Notes: a model not told the origin generated them from the sequence alone. DNA of 64,000 nt from Flavobacteriaceae bacterium PS02334 (GCA_029959295.1 JASCOH010000001.1:868001-932000); one strand, 5' to 3'; positions 50,292 to 60,191 are shown, numbered from the stretch's first letter. Numbers and translations are program-made.

Positions 50292-50846
50292 TTATATATA
50301 TCCAATTGAGCCTTTGTCAGAAATAATTTTTGCCGGAACACCGCCAGCAATTGAATAATCAGGAAGACTTTTATTTACAAGAGAACAAGCGCCGATGAGC
50401 ACATTATTTCCGATGGTAATTTTGCCTGCAAGAACTGAATTCACACCAATATAAACGTTGTCTCCAATGATGGGAACGCCTCTATTTTCATCAATTCCAG
50501 AAACGCCAATCGTAACGCCTTGCGATATATTGCAATTATCTCCAATTATTGTTTTTGCGTTCAAGATTATTCCTCCAAAATGTCCGATATAAAAGGATTT
50601 TCCGATTTGAGCAGAAGCCGGAATTGAAATTCCGGTAACAATTTCTATCGTTTTCTGCCAAGGCAAGAAAAACAACTGCATCAAAATTTTAAAAGGCTGT
50701 ATTTTAATTTTTTTATAAAAAAAAGAAGCAATTCTGTATTGAAAAATAGCCCAAAAACCTTGCGTAAAAAGTACAATTATAAAGAAGTTGCCTCCGTATT
50801 TTTTATATTTTTTATAGTCAGATTTTATGTAGGCAAATAATGTCAT
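50292..50846 (-). CDS. Serine-acetyltransferase-like hexapeptide acyltransferase
   Basis: A 184-aa protein. An N-terminal helix precedes a left-handed beta-helix of hexapeptide repeats (about 80-165), with IGHFGGIILNAKTIIGDNCNISQGVTIGVSG and IGACSLVNKSLPDYSIAGGVPAKI. The GHFGGI segment holds the catalytic-type His. The family is CysE-like but in polysaccharide loci it usually O-acetylates sugars. It resembles the 54574 gene product in length and fold (shared YIGHFGG and ISQGVTIGV). Confidence 0.87.
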   Translation of the reverse strand: MTLFAYIKSDYKKYKKYGGNFFIIVLFTQGFWAIFQYRIASFFYKKIKIQPFKILMQLFFLPWQKTIEIVTGISIPASAQIGKSFYIGHFGGIILNAKTIIGDNCNISQGVTIGVSGIDENRGVPIIGDNVYIGVNSVLAGKITIGNNVLIGACSLVNKSLPDYSIAGGVPAKIISDKGSIGYI

Positions 50847-50852
50847 TGCTTA

Positions 50853-51851
50853 TTATTTTTGCTTTGGTTTATTAAAAAAAAGGCTCATCCATCCAGCAGT
50901 TCTGCCAATGGCTTCTGTAAGCGCTTCCTTTTTCTCTCCGCTGGTAAATGTATTGCTAAATCGGATAAGCGTCAATAAAAAACTGATAGAATTCCATTTC
51001 AGCCTGTCTTTAAAATTTGGATTTGGATTTTTTACTCTCCAAACATACCAGCCGTTTCTGACTACCATTTTGCCATATTGATATTTGTTTGGCCTTCCGG
51101 CTGGATTATGATAGTGATTTAATTTAACCTTAGTGTTAATCACATTTTTTCCGAATTGCAAAGCTCTGACGCTAAAATCTGCATCTTCATATAAGCCATA
51201 GCCCTCAAAATAAGGTGAAAATCTAAGTTGCTCAAAAACCTTTTTACGAAAAGAAAAAGACATACCGATAAGCAGATCAACTTCATAGATTTTATCATTC
51301 ATAGGGAATCCGCAAGTTCTTCCATGAGAATAATTTGGCATTTTACCAGGCCCTAAATGCGATTGCAATCCTAAATAATTTCTTGCCACATTGCGCTGTC
51401 CTTCTTTAATCACAAAATTTTCAAATTTAAAATATTTATGATTATTATATTTTATGTTTGGATCTGCCTGCATCCAACTGTTCTCATTCACTGCGATACC
51501 ACCAACTCCAAAAATATCAGGATGGTCGTCATAGGTTTTTATTAATTCCTCAAAATAATCAGGAAACAATTCTGTATCATCATCTAAAAAGCATACGATC
51601 TCTGAATCAGAGGCAACTCTTTCAATTCCAAAATTTCTTTGTCTTGTCAAACCTCTATGCTCTATTGGGACTCTAAAATAAGATAGATTCTGAAAATTTT
51701 CAGCTTGAAGAGCTTTTTCGCTTAAATCATCTGGGCTTCCGTCAATAATTAATATTTCTGAAGGATACAGCGTTTGATTTTTAATTGAATTGAGCAACGT
51801 CACCAATGGTTTCGCCCGCTTGTAAGTACAAATGATTAATGTAAATTTCAT
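50853..51851 (-). CDS. GT2-family glycosyltransferase
   Basis: A 332-aa GT-A enzyme with LIICTYKRAKPLVTLLNSI (about 4-22), ILIIDGSPDD (about 33-42) and VCFLDDDTELFPDYF (about 86-100), the DDD metal-binding motif. LLIGMSFSFRKKVFEQLRFSP then precedes GYGLYEDADFSVRAL (about 218-232), which holds the ED catalytic base. It probably adds a sugar in the cytoplasm to the lipid-linked repeat. Confidence 0.87.
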   Translation of the reverse strand: MKFTLIICTYKRAKPLVTLLNSIKNQTLYPSEILIIDGSPDDLSEKALQAENFQNLSYFRVPIEHRGLTRQRNFGIERVASDSEIVCFLDDDTELFPDYFEELIKTYDDHPDIFGVGGIAVNENSWMQADPNIKYNNHKYFKFENFVIKEGQRNVARNYLGLQSHLGPGKMPNYSHGRTCGFPMNDKIYEVDLLIGMSFSFRKKVFEQLRFSPYFEGYGLYEDADFSVRALQFGKNVINTKVKLNHYHNPAGRPNKYQYGKMVVRNGWYVWRVKNPNPNFKDRLKWNSISFLLTLIRFSNTFTSGEKKEALTEAIGRTAGWMSLFFNKPKQK

Positions 51852-51889
51852 ATAATAAATTACTTTAAAAGTAAATCTTTAAAGATATC

Positions 51890-53410
51890 TCAGTTTAATT
51901 TATTTGACCAATTATCACTTTGCTCCCATTGTTTTTGAAACATCTTATAATAAAAAAATGGATTTTTTATTTTCTGGAGCTTATAATATTTAAAGAATAA
52001 AATTGTCTTGAAACATGCTAATTGTTCTTTGCTGAGATATGATTTTTTAAAATGCATTACTGTTGGGGAAGGTTTTGGCTGTATTTTTTCATTTTCCCAA
52101 GCAAATTTGAATTTAGTTCTAAAACCGCCAATTGGTGCTTTTAAATGCAATATTTTCGGTTCTGGAAGAAATAAAATATCATATCCTTTATTCCTCAATT
52201 GCATTCCGTAGTCAGCATCTTCACCAAAACCAAATTCATAAGCCATGTCAAATTTTACATTTTCAAGAGCTTCTTTTTTTACAAAACTACAGCCAGAGCC
52301 GAAAGTTTGCCATTGAAAAATAATATCTGAAGATGATTTCTCATTTGCTTGCAAGCAGTTAAAAGTAAAAGCTTCATTGCCCGATTTGGAGATATTTTCA
52401 AAAGCTGTTTTAAAAAAATCTGGTTCAATTCTGATATCATCATCAGCAAAGAAAATCCAATCGCTCTGTAATTTTTCTAAAGCAATATTTCTAGCATTAC
52501 AAACACCAGATTGATTCGTAAAAACATGAATAATTTTAAATGGCCATTGCTCGCTATCAATATAATCTAAAGAAGAAACACTGCCTTCTTCAGGATTTTG
52601 TTCTACAATAATAATATTTTCTGGAAGCAAAGTTTGACTCGACAAATCTTTTAAAAAGTTAAACAACGGATCTTTCCTTCCTATTGTTGGAATTAGCACG
52701 TCAATCGTTTTATTTGATAAAATATTTTTTGTGCTGTTCATAGAAATTGCACTGAAATTATTCTCATCTAATTTTATTTGCCTCTTTCTAATGCTTTTAA
52801 TTGCAGAAAATAATAGAATTTGTCGTTCATATAAAAAAAGATTCAATAGCAGTAAAAACATCCAGCGTGAACGATAATGTTCTTTTACAAAGCAAAAAAC
52901 CTGAGATATATCTGCTGTTCTGGTTTTTACATTTTCTATTTTATACCTTAAAAAATTAGGGTTAGAATAACAAAGTACGCCTAAGTTCAAAGCTGTTTTT
53001 GAAATAGAATTAAGGAAATAATCAAAATCTTTATTTGGTTTTATCTTTCCGTTCACTGCATTTAAAACTGATGCATGAATACCTCCAACCAAAGATGACA
53101 TTTGCCAAGTTGGAAATGAAACACTTTTATTAGGTTTTACAAATAATGACTCATCAATATAGCCGATACTATCAGTCAAGTAATTTTCTTTACTCGGAGA
53201 AAAAGATGCCATAACTTTATTATGATGAAAAACAGCAGGAATTATTTCTATATCCAAAGCTCCTCTTACAGATTCTTCACACCAAATGATCAACTCATTG
53301 GGATTATTTTCAGCAATTTGAAATAGCAAATCTGAAATTCCAGCAGTACGTTTTTCTTCAGAATTTAAAATTTCTGTTACTTTATAATTATCATGATAAA
53401 CTATAATCAT
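51890..53410 (-). CDS. GT2-family glycosyltransferase with N-terminal extra domain
   Basis: A 506-aa protein. The first 235 residues (IIVYHDNYKVTEILNSEEKRTAGISDLLFQI..., ending in a basic region) do not match a family I know. The GT2 domain covers about 236-480, with DVLIPTIGRKDPLFNFLKDLS, NIIIVEQNPEEG, WIFFADDDIRIEPDFF (DDD motif) and FGFGEDADYGMQL. The N-terminal part resembles the start of some cell-wall glycosyltransferases but this is a guess. It overlaps the next upstream gene by 4 bases (ATGA). Confidence 0.82.
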   Translation of the reverse strand: MIIVYHDNYKVTEILNSEEKRTAGISDLLFQIAENNPNELIIWCEESVRGALDIEIIPAVFHHNKVMASFSPSKENYLTDSIGYIDESLFVKPNKSVSFPTWQMSSLVGGIHASVLNAVNGKIKPNKDFDYFLNSISKTALNLGVLCYSNPNFLRYKIENVKTRTADISQVFCFVKEHYRSRWMFLLLLNLFLYERQILLFSAIKSIRKRQIKLDENNFSAISMNSTKNILSNKTIDVLIPTIGRKDPLFNFLKDLSSQTLLPENIIIVEQNPEEGSVSSLDYIDSEQWPFKIIHVFTNQSGVCNARNIALEKLQSDWIFFADDDIRIEPDFFKTAFENISKSGNEAFTFNCLQANEKSSSDIIFQWQTFGSGCSFVKKEALENVKFDMAYEFGFGEDADYGMQLRNKGYDILFLPEPKILHLKAPIGGFRTKFKFAWENEKIQPKPSPTVMHFKKSYLSKEQLACFKTILFFKYYKLQKIKNPFFYYKMFQKQWEQSDNWSNKLN

Positions 53411-54552
53411 AGCTTTATTAAGTTTGTATAGAATTCAATATTTTTATCGGCAACCTTTTGAATATCAAAAATTTCTGCAGCTCTTTTTTGTGCTTTTTCA
53501 CCAATATTTTTCGTTAATTCATGGCTTTCAAGCAAATTAATTATCTTTTCACCAAATTTAGAATGATCTTTTGGATCTGCTAAAAAGCCGCTTTCATTGT
53601 CAACTATCAATTCTTTTGTCCATCCAAAATTACTGCTTACAATAGCCTTGTGCATAGCCATTGCTTCAATTGTAACCATTCCTAAGGTTTCTGCAAATGT
53701 TGGAAATACGCATACGTTTGCCTTTTTGATATAATCTTGAACAGTCGAATAAGGTACTTTACCAATATAATTTACATTCTGTTTTGTATTTTCACTCAAA
53801 GAATTTTTCAACAGTTCCCAAGTTGATGCACTTTGAGTTTGAATATCAAAAGAATCGCTTCCGATCAATAATAAAGTTGCTTTTGGAAATTTAGAAATCA
53901 CTTTTTCCATAATTCCTGAAAATTCTAAAACGCCTTTTTTTCTAATAATTGTTCCTATATAAACAAGCAAGCCTTCTTCAAAAACCTCAGGTTGAGGGTT
54001 ATGGAAATCTTGAACGCTGATTCCATTCGGAATCGTAACTATCTCTTTTTTAATATTAAAAATCTCTTTTGTCAAAATCCCTGCAAAAGTAGTCGGTGCA
54101 ACAATGGCATCGGCTTTTGAAATTCCAAGCTTCTCAAACCAAAAATTCTTGAATTTCTGTTTCCTTTTTTCAAGATTGCAGAAATAAGCATCGCTTCCAT
54201 GCAATCGAATAACCAATGGCGCTTTTAAGTTCATGAAAGCTGTTATTCCTGTCCAATCCGGTGCTTCTATTAATTCAATTTTATCTTCAGAAGTATAACG
54301 ATTTATATATTTTTCGATGTGTTTTCTATAAAAATACCAAGTAGCAAAAGTGCTCCTTCTTGATTTTATAAGATGTATTTTGATTTTATTATCGAAAAAA
54401 ATCGCATCTTTCCTTTGCCCATACACAAAAACTGAAACTGTTATTTGCTTCTCTGTCAGTGCTACCGCTAAATTTTTAATGCTAGTGCCAATTCCAGCAG
54501 CGTGAATTACTTGATCATGCGGATATTCGGGCGTGAGAAAAGCGATGTGCAT
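53407..54552 (-). CDS. GT4-family glycosyltransferase
   Basis: A 381-aa GT-B enzyme. The glycogen-synthase-like opening AFLTPEYPHDQVIHAAGIGTSIKNLAVAL (about 4-32) precedes IVTIPNGISVQDFHNPQPEVF (about 170-190), LVYIGTIIRKKGVLEFSGIMEKV (about 196-218) and FAETLGMVTIEAMAMHKAIVSSNFG (about 287-311) with the E-x7-E motif. The sugar is unknown. Confidence 0.88.
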   Translation of the reverse strand: MHIAFLTPEYPHDQVIHAAGIGTSIKNLAVALTEKQITVSVFVYGQRKDAIFFDNKIKIHLIKSRRSTFATWYFYRKHIEKYINRYTSEDKIELIEAPDWTGITAFMNLKAPLVIRLHGSDAYFCNLEKRKQKFKNFWFEKLGISKADAIVAPTTFAGILTKEIFNIKKEIVTIPNGISVQDFHNPQPEVFEEGLLVYIGTIIRKKGVLEFSGIMEKVISKFPKATLLLIGSDSFDIQTQSASTWELLKNSLSENTKQNVNYIGKVPYSTVQDYIKKANVCVFPTFAETLGMVTIEAMAMHKAIVSSNFGWTKELIVDNESGFLADPKDHSKFGEKIINLLESHELTKNIGEKAQKRAAEIFDIQKVADKNIEFYTNLIKL

Positions 54553-54573
54553 TATTTTATTATTTATGATAAG

Positions 54574-55143
54574 TTACTTGACGTTAATTATGTAGCCTTC
54601 AGAACCTTTATTTGAAATAACAGAACTCAACGGCGAACCTACCACGCTATTATCTGGAACATCGAATGTGACAATTGCATTTGATCCAATCAGCACGTCA
54701 TTTCCTATATTTATTCCCCCTAATATTACTGATCCCGGACCGATAAAGACTTTATTTCCTATTTTTGGTGTTCCTGCAGTATTTCCGCGGCTTAAAACTC
54801 CGATTGTGATTCCTTGTGATAAATTGCAATAATCACCAATTTCTGCATCGCCGTGTATTACTACTCCTCCAAAATGCCCGATGTAAAGTCCTTTTCCTAT
54901 TTTTGTTCTATAAGAAATATCAAAGCCATATTTGAATTTCAAATTCCTAAGCCATAGAAAGAAAAAGTAAAAAAGCAGTCTATTTCTTCTTCTATAATAT
55001 TGGCAATATCTTAAAATAATCGTGAATTTTAAGCCTGGCGTAATTCTCACATAGAAATAATTGATGAACATAAAAAAAGTAAGTTTCTTTTTTATGCCAT
55101 ATCTATATAAATCTTCTTCAATAATTTTGCTTAATTCCGACAT
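54574..55143 (-). CDS. Serine-acetyltransferase-like hexapeptide acyltransferase
   Basis: A 189-aa left-handed beta-helix protein. A basic, aromatic N-terminal region (about 15-75) precedes hexapeptide repeats (about 85-175): IGKGLYIGHFGGVVIHGDAEIGDYCNLSQGITIGVLSRGN and VLIGSNAIVTFDVPDNSVVGSPLSSVIS. The His of YIGHFGG is the probable catalytic base. It is a second SAT-like gene in the locus, probably acetylating a sugar. The gap to the 469-aa gene is 5 bases. Confidence 0.87.
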   Translation of the reverse strand: MSELSKIIEEDLYRYGIKKKLTFFMFINYFYVRITPGLKFTIILRYCQYYRRRNRLLFYFFFLWLRNLKFKYGFDISYRTKIGKGLYIGHFGGVVIHGDAEIGDYCNLSQGITIGVLSRGNTAGTPKIGNKVFIGPGSVILGGINIGNDVLIGSNAIVTFDVPDNSVVGSPLSSVISNKGSEGYIINVK

Positions 55144-55148
55144 ATTAT

Positions 55149-56558
55149 TTAGTTTCTATTACTCTCAATAATTTTACCCAAAGAAGCAATTATTCTAGAA
55201 GAAGCATTATTTATCGGATGAAGATTGATTTTTTCAAACCATTCTTTTGTGTATTTGCGATTGTCTTCCACCTCCATATCACGAATTATCGTCTGCAACA
55301 TTTCTTTCGAATCTATCCAAAACACTGCTTTTTTAGCTGGCATGCTTTGAAAATGAACATATTTGTACACCTTTTCTACTGACCAATTTTCTTTTTCTTT
55401 ATTTGCAACATCATAATTAATGTAAGCACAAGGTTTATTAAAAGCGATGTAGTCAAAAACCATGGAAGATCCAAGATTAATAACCATCTCAGTATTTGCA
55501 ATTATGTTTAATAGCAGATCTCCGTCTTCTTTTGTTGGAATAATGGTACTCCAAGCTTCCCCGATTTTTTTCCAAAGCGGAGCAATTGCAACAATTACGT
55601 CACTATATTCTGAAAGAATTGCATCGTACCGATCAGAAAAATCAACCGGACAACGCCTGAAAATAAGTCCCAAGTTTTGTCCTTCTTTATTGATTTCTCG
55701 AATGGCTTTGGCTGTATCTTCTAGATATTTTGAATCATCTGGAGAAGTCGTCACGTCATCGCCTGAATAACAAATATACTTTCTTTTAATATCTAACTTA
55801 TATTTAGCAAAAAAAGATTCTTTTGACATGATTTTAGCCTCGTCAGCATGTGCCTCAAATTGAGGAGTTCCTGTTACAAAAATCTGATTCTCTTTTATAT
55901 AAGGATAATAAAACAGTAGTTCTTTTTTCATGTGATCGCTCCAGACAAAATAATAATCTGTTTCAACAACCATCATTGCTTTTGGCAAATTATCCCATGA
56001 AAATATAAAGGTTACAGTTGGTATTCCTAAATCTTGCGCTGCTAAAACTGGAGAAACTACAGAAAGATGCCTTTGATTTGTACAAAAAATCACATCTGGT
56101 TTTTCCTTTTTTAGTGTTTCTAGACTTTGCTGGTAAAAGGCTGTTTTACGTTCTGTCTGCTTGATTTTATTCCTGACTTTTTCTAGACCGCTTTCAGAAT
56201 TGTGAGTTTTAATTATTGCTTCTGTAAAAATATTTTTTAAAGCAATTTTAAAATTTTTATAAGAAAAAGGAAAACGATAGCTGTCATAAACCTTATCTTT
56301 TGTCTTCTTTATATTCAGATTCAGCTCAATGTGTTTTCTGGCATTTTTGTAAACATCAGTCAAAGGATGCGTTTTTGCATTTTTGATTTTTACTTCCGGA
56401 AAACCTAAATCATTAACTTCAAAGGGAGTATTGTTCCAAAAAACAACGTCAAAATTTTGCTTGACACCGAACTCATAAAAATTAGAATACGCAAAATTGC
56501 GCAGTCCTACTCCGTCGGGCAACAACACAAAAATCTTTTTTTTCTCCATAAATTCCAT
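55149..56558 (-). CDS. Putative GT-B transferase of an uncharacterised kind
   Basis: A 469-aa protein of two Rossmann-like halves. The N-terminal half starts KIFVLLPDGVGLRNFAYSNFYEFG and carries a helical insert (about 60-150). The C-terminal half has VFVTGTPQFEAHAD, YICYSGDD, LIFRRCPVDFSDRYDAIL and INLGSSMVFDYIAFNKPCAYINYD (about 357-380), which resembles the donor-site region of CDP-glycerol phosphotransferases and UDP-glycosyltransferases. No exact family is recognised. The longer start is kept, but an ATG four codons in is equally possible. It follows a 163-base gap. Confidence 0.7.
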   Translation of the reverse strand: MEFMEKKKIFVLLPDGVGLRNFAYSNFYEFGVKQNFDVVFWNNTPFEVNDLGFPEVKIKNAKTHPLTDVYKNARKHIELNLNIKKTKDKVYDSYRFPFSYKNFKIALKNIFTEAIIKTHNSESGLEKVRNKIKQTERKTAFYQQSLETLKKEKPDVIFCTNQRHLSVVSPVLAAQDLGIPTVTFIFSWDNLPKAMMVVETDYYFVWSDHMKKELLFYYPYIKENQIFVTGTPQFEAHADEAKIMSKESFFAKYKLDIKRKYICYSGDDVTTSPDDSKYLEDTAKAIREINKEGQNLGLIFRRCPVDFSDRYDAILSEYSDVIVAIAPLWKKIGEAWSTIIPTKEDGDLLLNIIANTEMVINLGSSMVFDYIAFNKPCAYINYDVANKEKENWSVEKVYKYVHFQSMPAKKAVFWIDSKEMLQTIIRDMEVEDNRKYTKEWFEKINLHPINNASSRIIASLGKIIESNRN

Positions 56559-56607
56559 AAATAACTTCTTTTTATTTTGGCATACAACGAATATTACACA
56601 AAAAACG

Positions 56608-56615
56608 CAAATATA
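56608..56615 (-). promoter_or_regulatory. -7 box inside the polysaccharide locus
   Basis: TATATTTG on the minus strand, in the 163-base gap before the 469-aa transferase gene, fits TAnnTTTG. The nearest TTG is 29 bases upstream, too far for a good -33. An internal promoter here would split the locus into two transcripts. Confidence 0.35.
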
Positions 56616-56721
56616 GAAATTTGAAAAGTAAAACTGGAATGTTACAAATTTATTATTGACAATATAAAGTAGCTGAATAGTATTGATCGTATATCTATCA
56701 ACTGAAATTATTTTTGATAGC

Positions 56722-57603
56722 TTATAAATTGATTAGAACAGCAGCTACTTTTTTTGAACAAAATTCCCTGCCATTTTTATTAACATGAATATTATCATAA
56801 AACATATCAGGAGATTGAATCAAATCTGAGTGATTTATAATTGTTTCTTCAGTATTTTTTGTCATTACAGAAGTAGCATAAATCGGAGATTGATAAAGAA
56901 CTAATTTTATATTTTTCGCTTCGCAAAACTTCTTTATTTTTTGAAAATATGGATTTTTAAATTCCATATTTAGTGTTTCATGCTTTTTTTCATTTGGCTT
57001 TCCTAAATTTGGATAGCAGTAATTCCCTTTGTCATCGAACTGATTTCTTTTTTTTGGGCTGGCAATAGAAACTAATGAGGGATAAAATAATTCTGTATTG
57101 TAATAACTTACTCCGATAAGCGGAAAATATTTTGAGAGCGATAATTTTTTAAAAATTCCTGTTTCAATGTTTCTATAATAATTTGCAACGCATTCTTCTT
57201 GCACATATGGCAAAAATCGATAATCATTATTATTTAATTCAGGATTCTCGTTTACCAAATCCCAAGGCGTAACAGCTAAAATCAAGCAATCTGTTTTTTT
57301 TCCAATAGCATAAAAATACTCAAGCATTAAATAATGCGAACTTAAAGAAGAATCATCCATGCTGATATTCAGCCCATTTTTATTAGTTAAAGAATCAATT
57401 AGTTTTGTATCAAGAGTTGTCAATCCTGTGCTAGAACCTAAAACAATATAATCAAAACTAGTTTCTTTGACACCATTTTTTACAAATTGGGGCTTATAGA
57501 AATAAGATTTGCCTAAAAAAAACAAACTAAGAAAAGCGATTGAGTTTAGTATTAAAAATAATACAACTGCATATAAACCTATTTTGAATAAAAATCTTTT
57601 CAT
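56722..57603 (-). CDS. SGNH-hydrolase-like membrane-anchored protein
   Basis: A 293-aa protein with one N-terminal transmembrane helix (about 8-30) and a periplasmic domain. FDYIVLGSSTGLTTLD (about 50-65) holds the GDS-like GSS nucleophile block, and FYDNIHVNKNGREF (about 269-282) holds the DxxH catalytic pair. The arrangement resembles AlgJ/AlgX/DltD-type proteins that accept acyl groups from an MBOAT partner. The MBOAT gene lies 3 bases upstream. It probably transfers the acyl group to the polysaccharide in the periplasm. Confidence 0.78.
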   Translation of the reverse strand: MKRFLFKIGLYAVVLFLILNSIAFLSLFFLGKSYFYKPQFVKNGVKETSFDYIVLGSSTGLTTLDTKLIDSLTNKNGLNISMDDSSLSSHYLMLEYFYAIGKKTDCLILAVTPWDLVNENPELNNNDYRFLPYVQEECVANYYRNIETGIFKKLSLSKYFPLIGVSYYNTELFYPSLVSIASPKKRNQFDDKGNYCYPNLGKPNEKKHETLNMEFKNPYFQKIKKFCEAKNIKLVLYQSPIYATSVMTKNTEETIINHSDLIQSPDMFYDNIHVNKNGREFCSKKVAAVLINL

Positions 57604-57606
57604 AGT

Positions 57607-59034
57607 TTAAAATTGAAAATAGATGAAACTTAATTGATTTTTATAAGCTCCCATAAAAAACAACATAAGCAGCAATACAAATACGATCTTTTTAGAAAGC
57701 AAAACTTCAGAATTACCTCGTTTTAAATTACTCCATTCGATAGAAATTAAAAATAAAACGGAGACAAAACTGATTATTGTCAACAGTAAATATTTTGCAT
57801 TCTTGAAGAAAAAGTGAAAAGAAATATCTTTGGGATTGAACATTCCGGCAATATATTGAACAGCTTCATGAAGATTATCTGCTCTAAAAAATACCCACGC
57901 TAAACTTACTAATATAAAAGTAAATAGAATTTTCGGGATATCTTTATACTTGTATCCTTCGTCAGCTAAGCTATTGCGATTTTTATTTGCTAATAATAAA
58001 GGCAAGAACAGAAAAGCGTGTATTGCTCCCCAAACTATGAAAGTCCAGTTTGCGCCATGCCAAAAACCGCTCACTAAAAAAATGATGAAAGTGTTTCTTA
58101 CTTTAAGCAACATACTTCCATGGCTTCCTCCTAGCGGAACATATAAATAATCTCGAAACCAAGTAGACAGGGAAATATGCCATCTTCTCCAAAAATCAGC
58201 AATGTCTTTTGCAAAATATGGGAACTTAAAATTTCTCAAAAGATCGATACCAAAAAGCTTTGAAGTACCTAAGGCAATATCAGAATAACCACTGAAATCA
58301 CCATAAATTTGGAAAGCAAATAATAGGGCTCCGATCCATAATTCTCCAGCCGAATAATTTTGCGAATTATCAAAGAGCTGATTTACAAAAAAAGCGCAAT
58401 TATCAGCAACAACTATTTTTTTAAACAATCCCCAGATTATCTGAAAAATACCTTCAACAGCTTTATCATAATCAAAAACTCTTCTTTTCTTTAGTTGTGG
58501 CAATAAATGTGTTGCTCTTTCAATTGGCCCGGCAACTAAAAGTGGAAAATAACTTACGAATAGTGAATAATCGACGACATTTCTCTCAGGTTCGATTCGG
58601 CCTTTATAAATATCGATAACATAAGAAAGTCCGTGAAAGGTATAAAACGAGATTCCGACTGGAAGAATTACTTTAAGCGTCCAAAAGTTAGCTTGAAAAC
58701 CAAAATTTGATAAAACATCAGCAAACGAATCAGCAAAGAAATTATAATACTTGAATATGCCTAAAAAGCCTAAATTTACAATAATACTGAGCCAGAACCA
58801 GAATTTTTTGCCTCCTGTATTTTTGGCTTCGTGCATTTTTATTCCTGTAAAATAGTCCAATGCTGTTGAAAACATTAATAAAAACAGAAAACGCCAATCC
58901 CAGCAAGCATAAAAAAAATAGCTTGAGGCCAAAAGCAACAGATTTTGAAGTTTCAGACTTTTTTTGTTCGTAATCCAATAAAGCGCGAACACTATCGGCA
59001 GAAACAATAAATATTCAATAGAGTTAAATAGCAT
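57607..59034 (-). CDS. MBOAT-family O-acyltransferase (AlgI/DltB-like)
   Basis: A 475-aa polytopic protein with about ten transmembrane segments. It begins LFNSIEYLLFLPIVFALYW, the usual start of AlgI-type proteins. FADFWRRWHISLSTWFRDYLYVPLGGS (about 284-310) and FWHGANWTFIVWGAIHAFL (about 337-355) hold the conserved histidines. It moves acetyl or other acyl groups across the membrane for O-acylation of surface glycans. It pairs with the SGNH-like protein 3 bases downstream and follows neuC. Confidence 0.92.
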   Translation of the reverse strand: MLFNSIEYLLFLPIVFALYWITNKKSLKLQNLLLLASSYFFYACWDWRFLFLLMFSTALDYFTGIKMHEAKNTGGKKFWFWLSIIVNLGFLGIFKYYNFFADSFADVLSNFGFQANFWTLKVILPVGISFYTFHGLSYVIDIYKGRIEPERNVVDYSLFVSYFPLLVAGPIERATHLLPQLKKRRVFDYDKAVEGIFQIIWGLFKKIVVADNCAFFVNQLFDNSQNYSAGELWIGALLFAFQIYGDFSGYSDIALGTSKLFGIDLLRNFKFPYFAKDIADFWRRWHISLSTWFRDYLYVPLGGSHGSMLLKVRNTFIIFLVSGFWHGANWTFIVWGAIHAFLFLPLLLANKNRNSLADEGYKYKDIPKILFTFILVSLAWVFFRADNLHEAVQYIAGMFNPKDISFHFFFKNAKYLLLTIISFVSVLFLISIEWSNLKRGNSEVLLSKKIVFVLLLMLFFMGAYKNQLSFIYFQF

Positions 59035-59045
59035 TTATAATATAT

Positions 59046-60182
59046 TTATTGCACTTGTTTTTCAATATCCCTAAACTGCTTCTGATGATTGATTTCCCAT
59101 ACATTTTCATTTTGTAAAAATTCTAAAAACAAAGATGCGCTGTTCCCATTTCCAAAATCTTGGTCAGTCTGGCTTATTTTGTGAGAGTCGATTATTTTTA
59201 AAGCTTCAATTATGCTTTCAGTCTTATAATCTACATTGATAATATCTGCATGGACAGCTCGATTTTGCTGGCGAGTTCCAATATTTATAATCGGAATTCC
59301 ATAATAGGGCGCTTCTCGAATCCCAGCGCTGCTGTTACCTATTATAAATTGCGCATTTTTGAGCAATGCCAAAAAATATTCAAACCGCAGTGATGGAAAT
59401 ATTTTAAATTTTGGATTATTTTCTAATTTTTTATACGACTCAAGGATGAATTTGCTCCCCAAGTCATTATTTGGATAAATTACGACATAATTGTGGTTGT
59501 CCTGAAGCAACGCTTCTACAAAATCCTTCGCATATTGCTCCATATGTTTTGATTCAGTCGTCACCGGATGAAACATTGCTATGGCAAAATCGGAAAAATC
59601 TAAATCATAATGTTTTTTGGCTTCTTCCAAAGTCGGCAATTCTTCTGAAAACATAATATCAACATCTGGCGAACCGAGCGCAAAGACAGATTCAGACATT
59701 TCGCCCATCTGCAAAAGCCTTCTTCCCGCCTCCTCATTAGAAACAAAATGGATGTGGCTTAATTTGCTTACGCTGTGGCGAATCAGTTCATCAACAGTTC
59801 CAGAAACTTCACCTCCTTCAATGTGCGCCACGAGAATATTATTTAACGAACCAACAATTGCACCCGCTAGAGTTTCTACGCGATCGCCATGAACAATGAT
59901 CATATCTGGTTCAACACTTTTTGCAAATGCAGACAGGCCTTCGATGGTTTTCGCCAACGTAAGATCCATCGTGGTTTCATGCGTATGATTTGAAAATGTA
60001 TGGATATTTTTAAAACCGCAACGCTCGATCTCGATTAACGTATAACCATATTCCTTTTGCAGGTGCATTCCGGTTACGGCAATAAAAACCTCGAAATCAG
60101 ATGATTTTTCTAAAATTTGTATCAGTGATTTTATCTTTCCGAAATCAGCGCGAGTGCCCGTTAAAAATAATATTTTCTTCAT
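59046..60182 (-). CDS. neuC: UDP-N-acetylglucosamine 2-epimerase (hydrolysing)
   Basis: A 378-aa GT-B-fold epimerase. LFLTGTRADFGKIKSLIQIL (about 5-24), MIIVHGDRVETLAGAIVGSL, HIEGGEVSGTVDELIRHSVSKLSHIHFVSNEEA (about 121-153) and the end-region FIIGNSSAGIREAPYYGIPIINIGTRQQNR (about 281-310) closely resemble SiaA/NeuC proteins that release ManNAc and UDP. It is the first committed step of sialic acid synthesis. A legionaminic-acid variant (LegG) is possible if the substrate is a bacillosamine nucleotide. Nine bases separate it from the upstream acetyltransferase gene. Confidence 0.9.
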   Translation of the reverse strand: MKKILFLTGTRADFGKIKSLIQILEKSSDFEVFIAVTGMHLQKEYGYTLIEIERCGFKNIHTFSNHTHETTMDLTLAKTIEGLSAFAKSVEPDMIIVHGDRVETLAGAIVGSLNNILVAHIEGGEVSGTVDELIRHSVSKLSHIHFVSNEEAGRRLLQMGEMSESVFALGSPDVDIMFSEELPTLEEAKKHYDLDFSDFAIAMFHPVTTESKHMEQYAKDFVEALLQDNHNYVVIYPNNDLGSKFILESYKKLENNPKFKIFPSLRFEYFLALLKNAQFIIGNSSAGIREAPYYGIPIINIGTRQQNRAVHADIINVDYKTESIIEALKIIDSHKISQTDQDFGNGNSASLFLEFLQNENVWEINHQKQFRDIEKQVQ

Positions 60183-60191
60183 AATTGCTTC

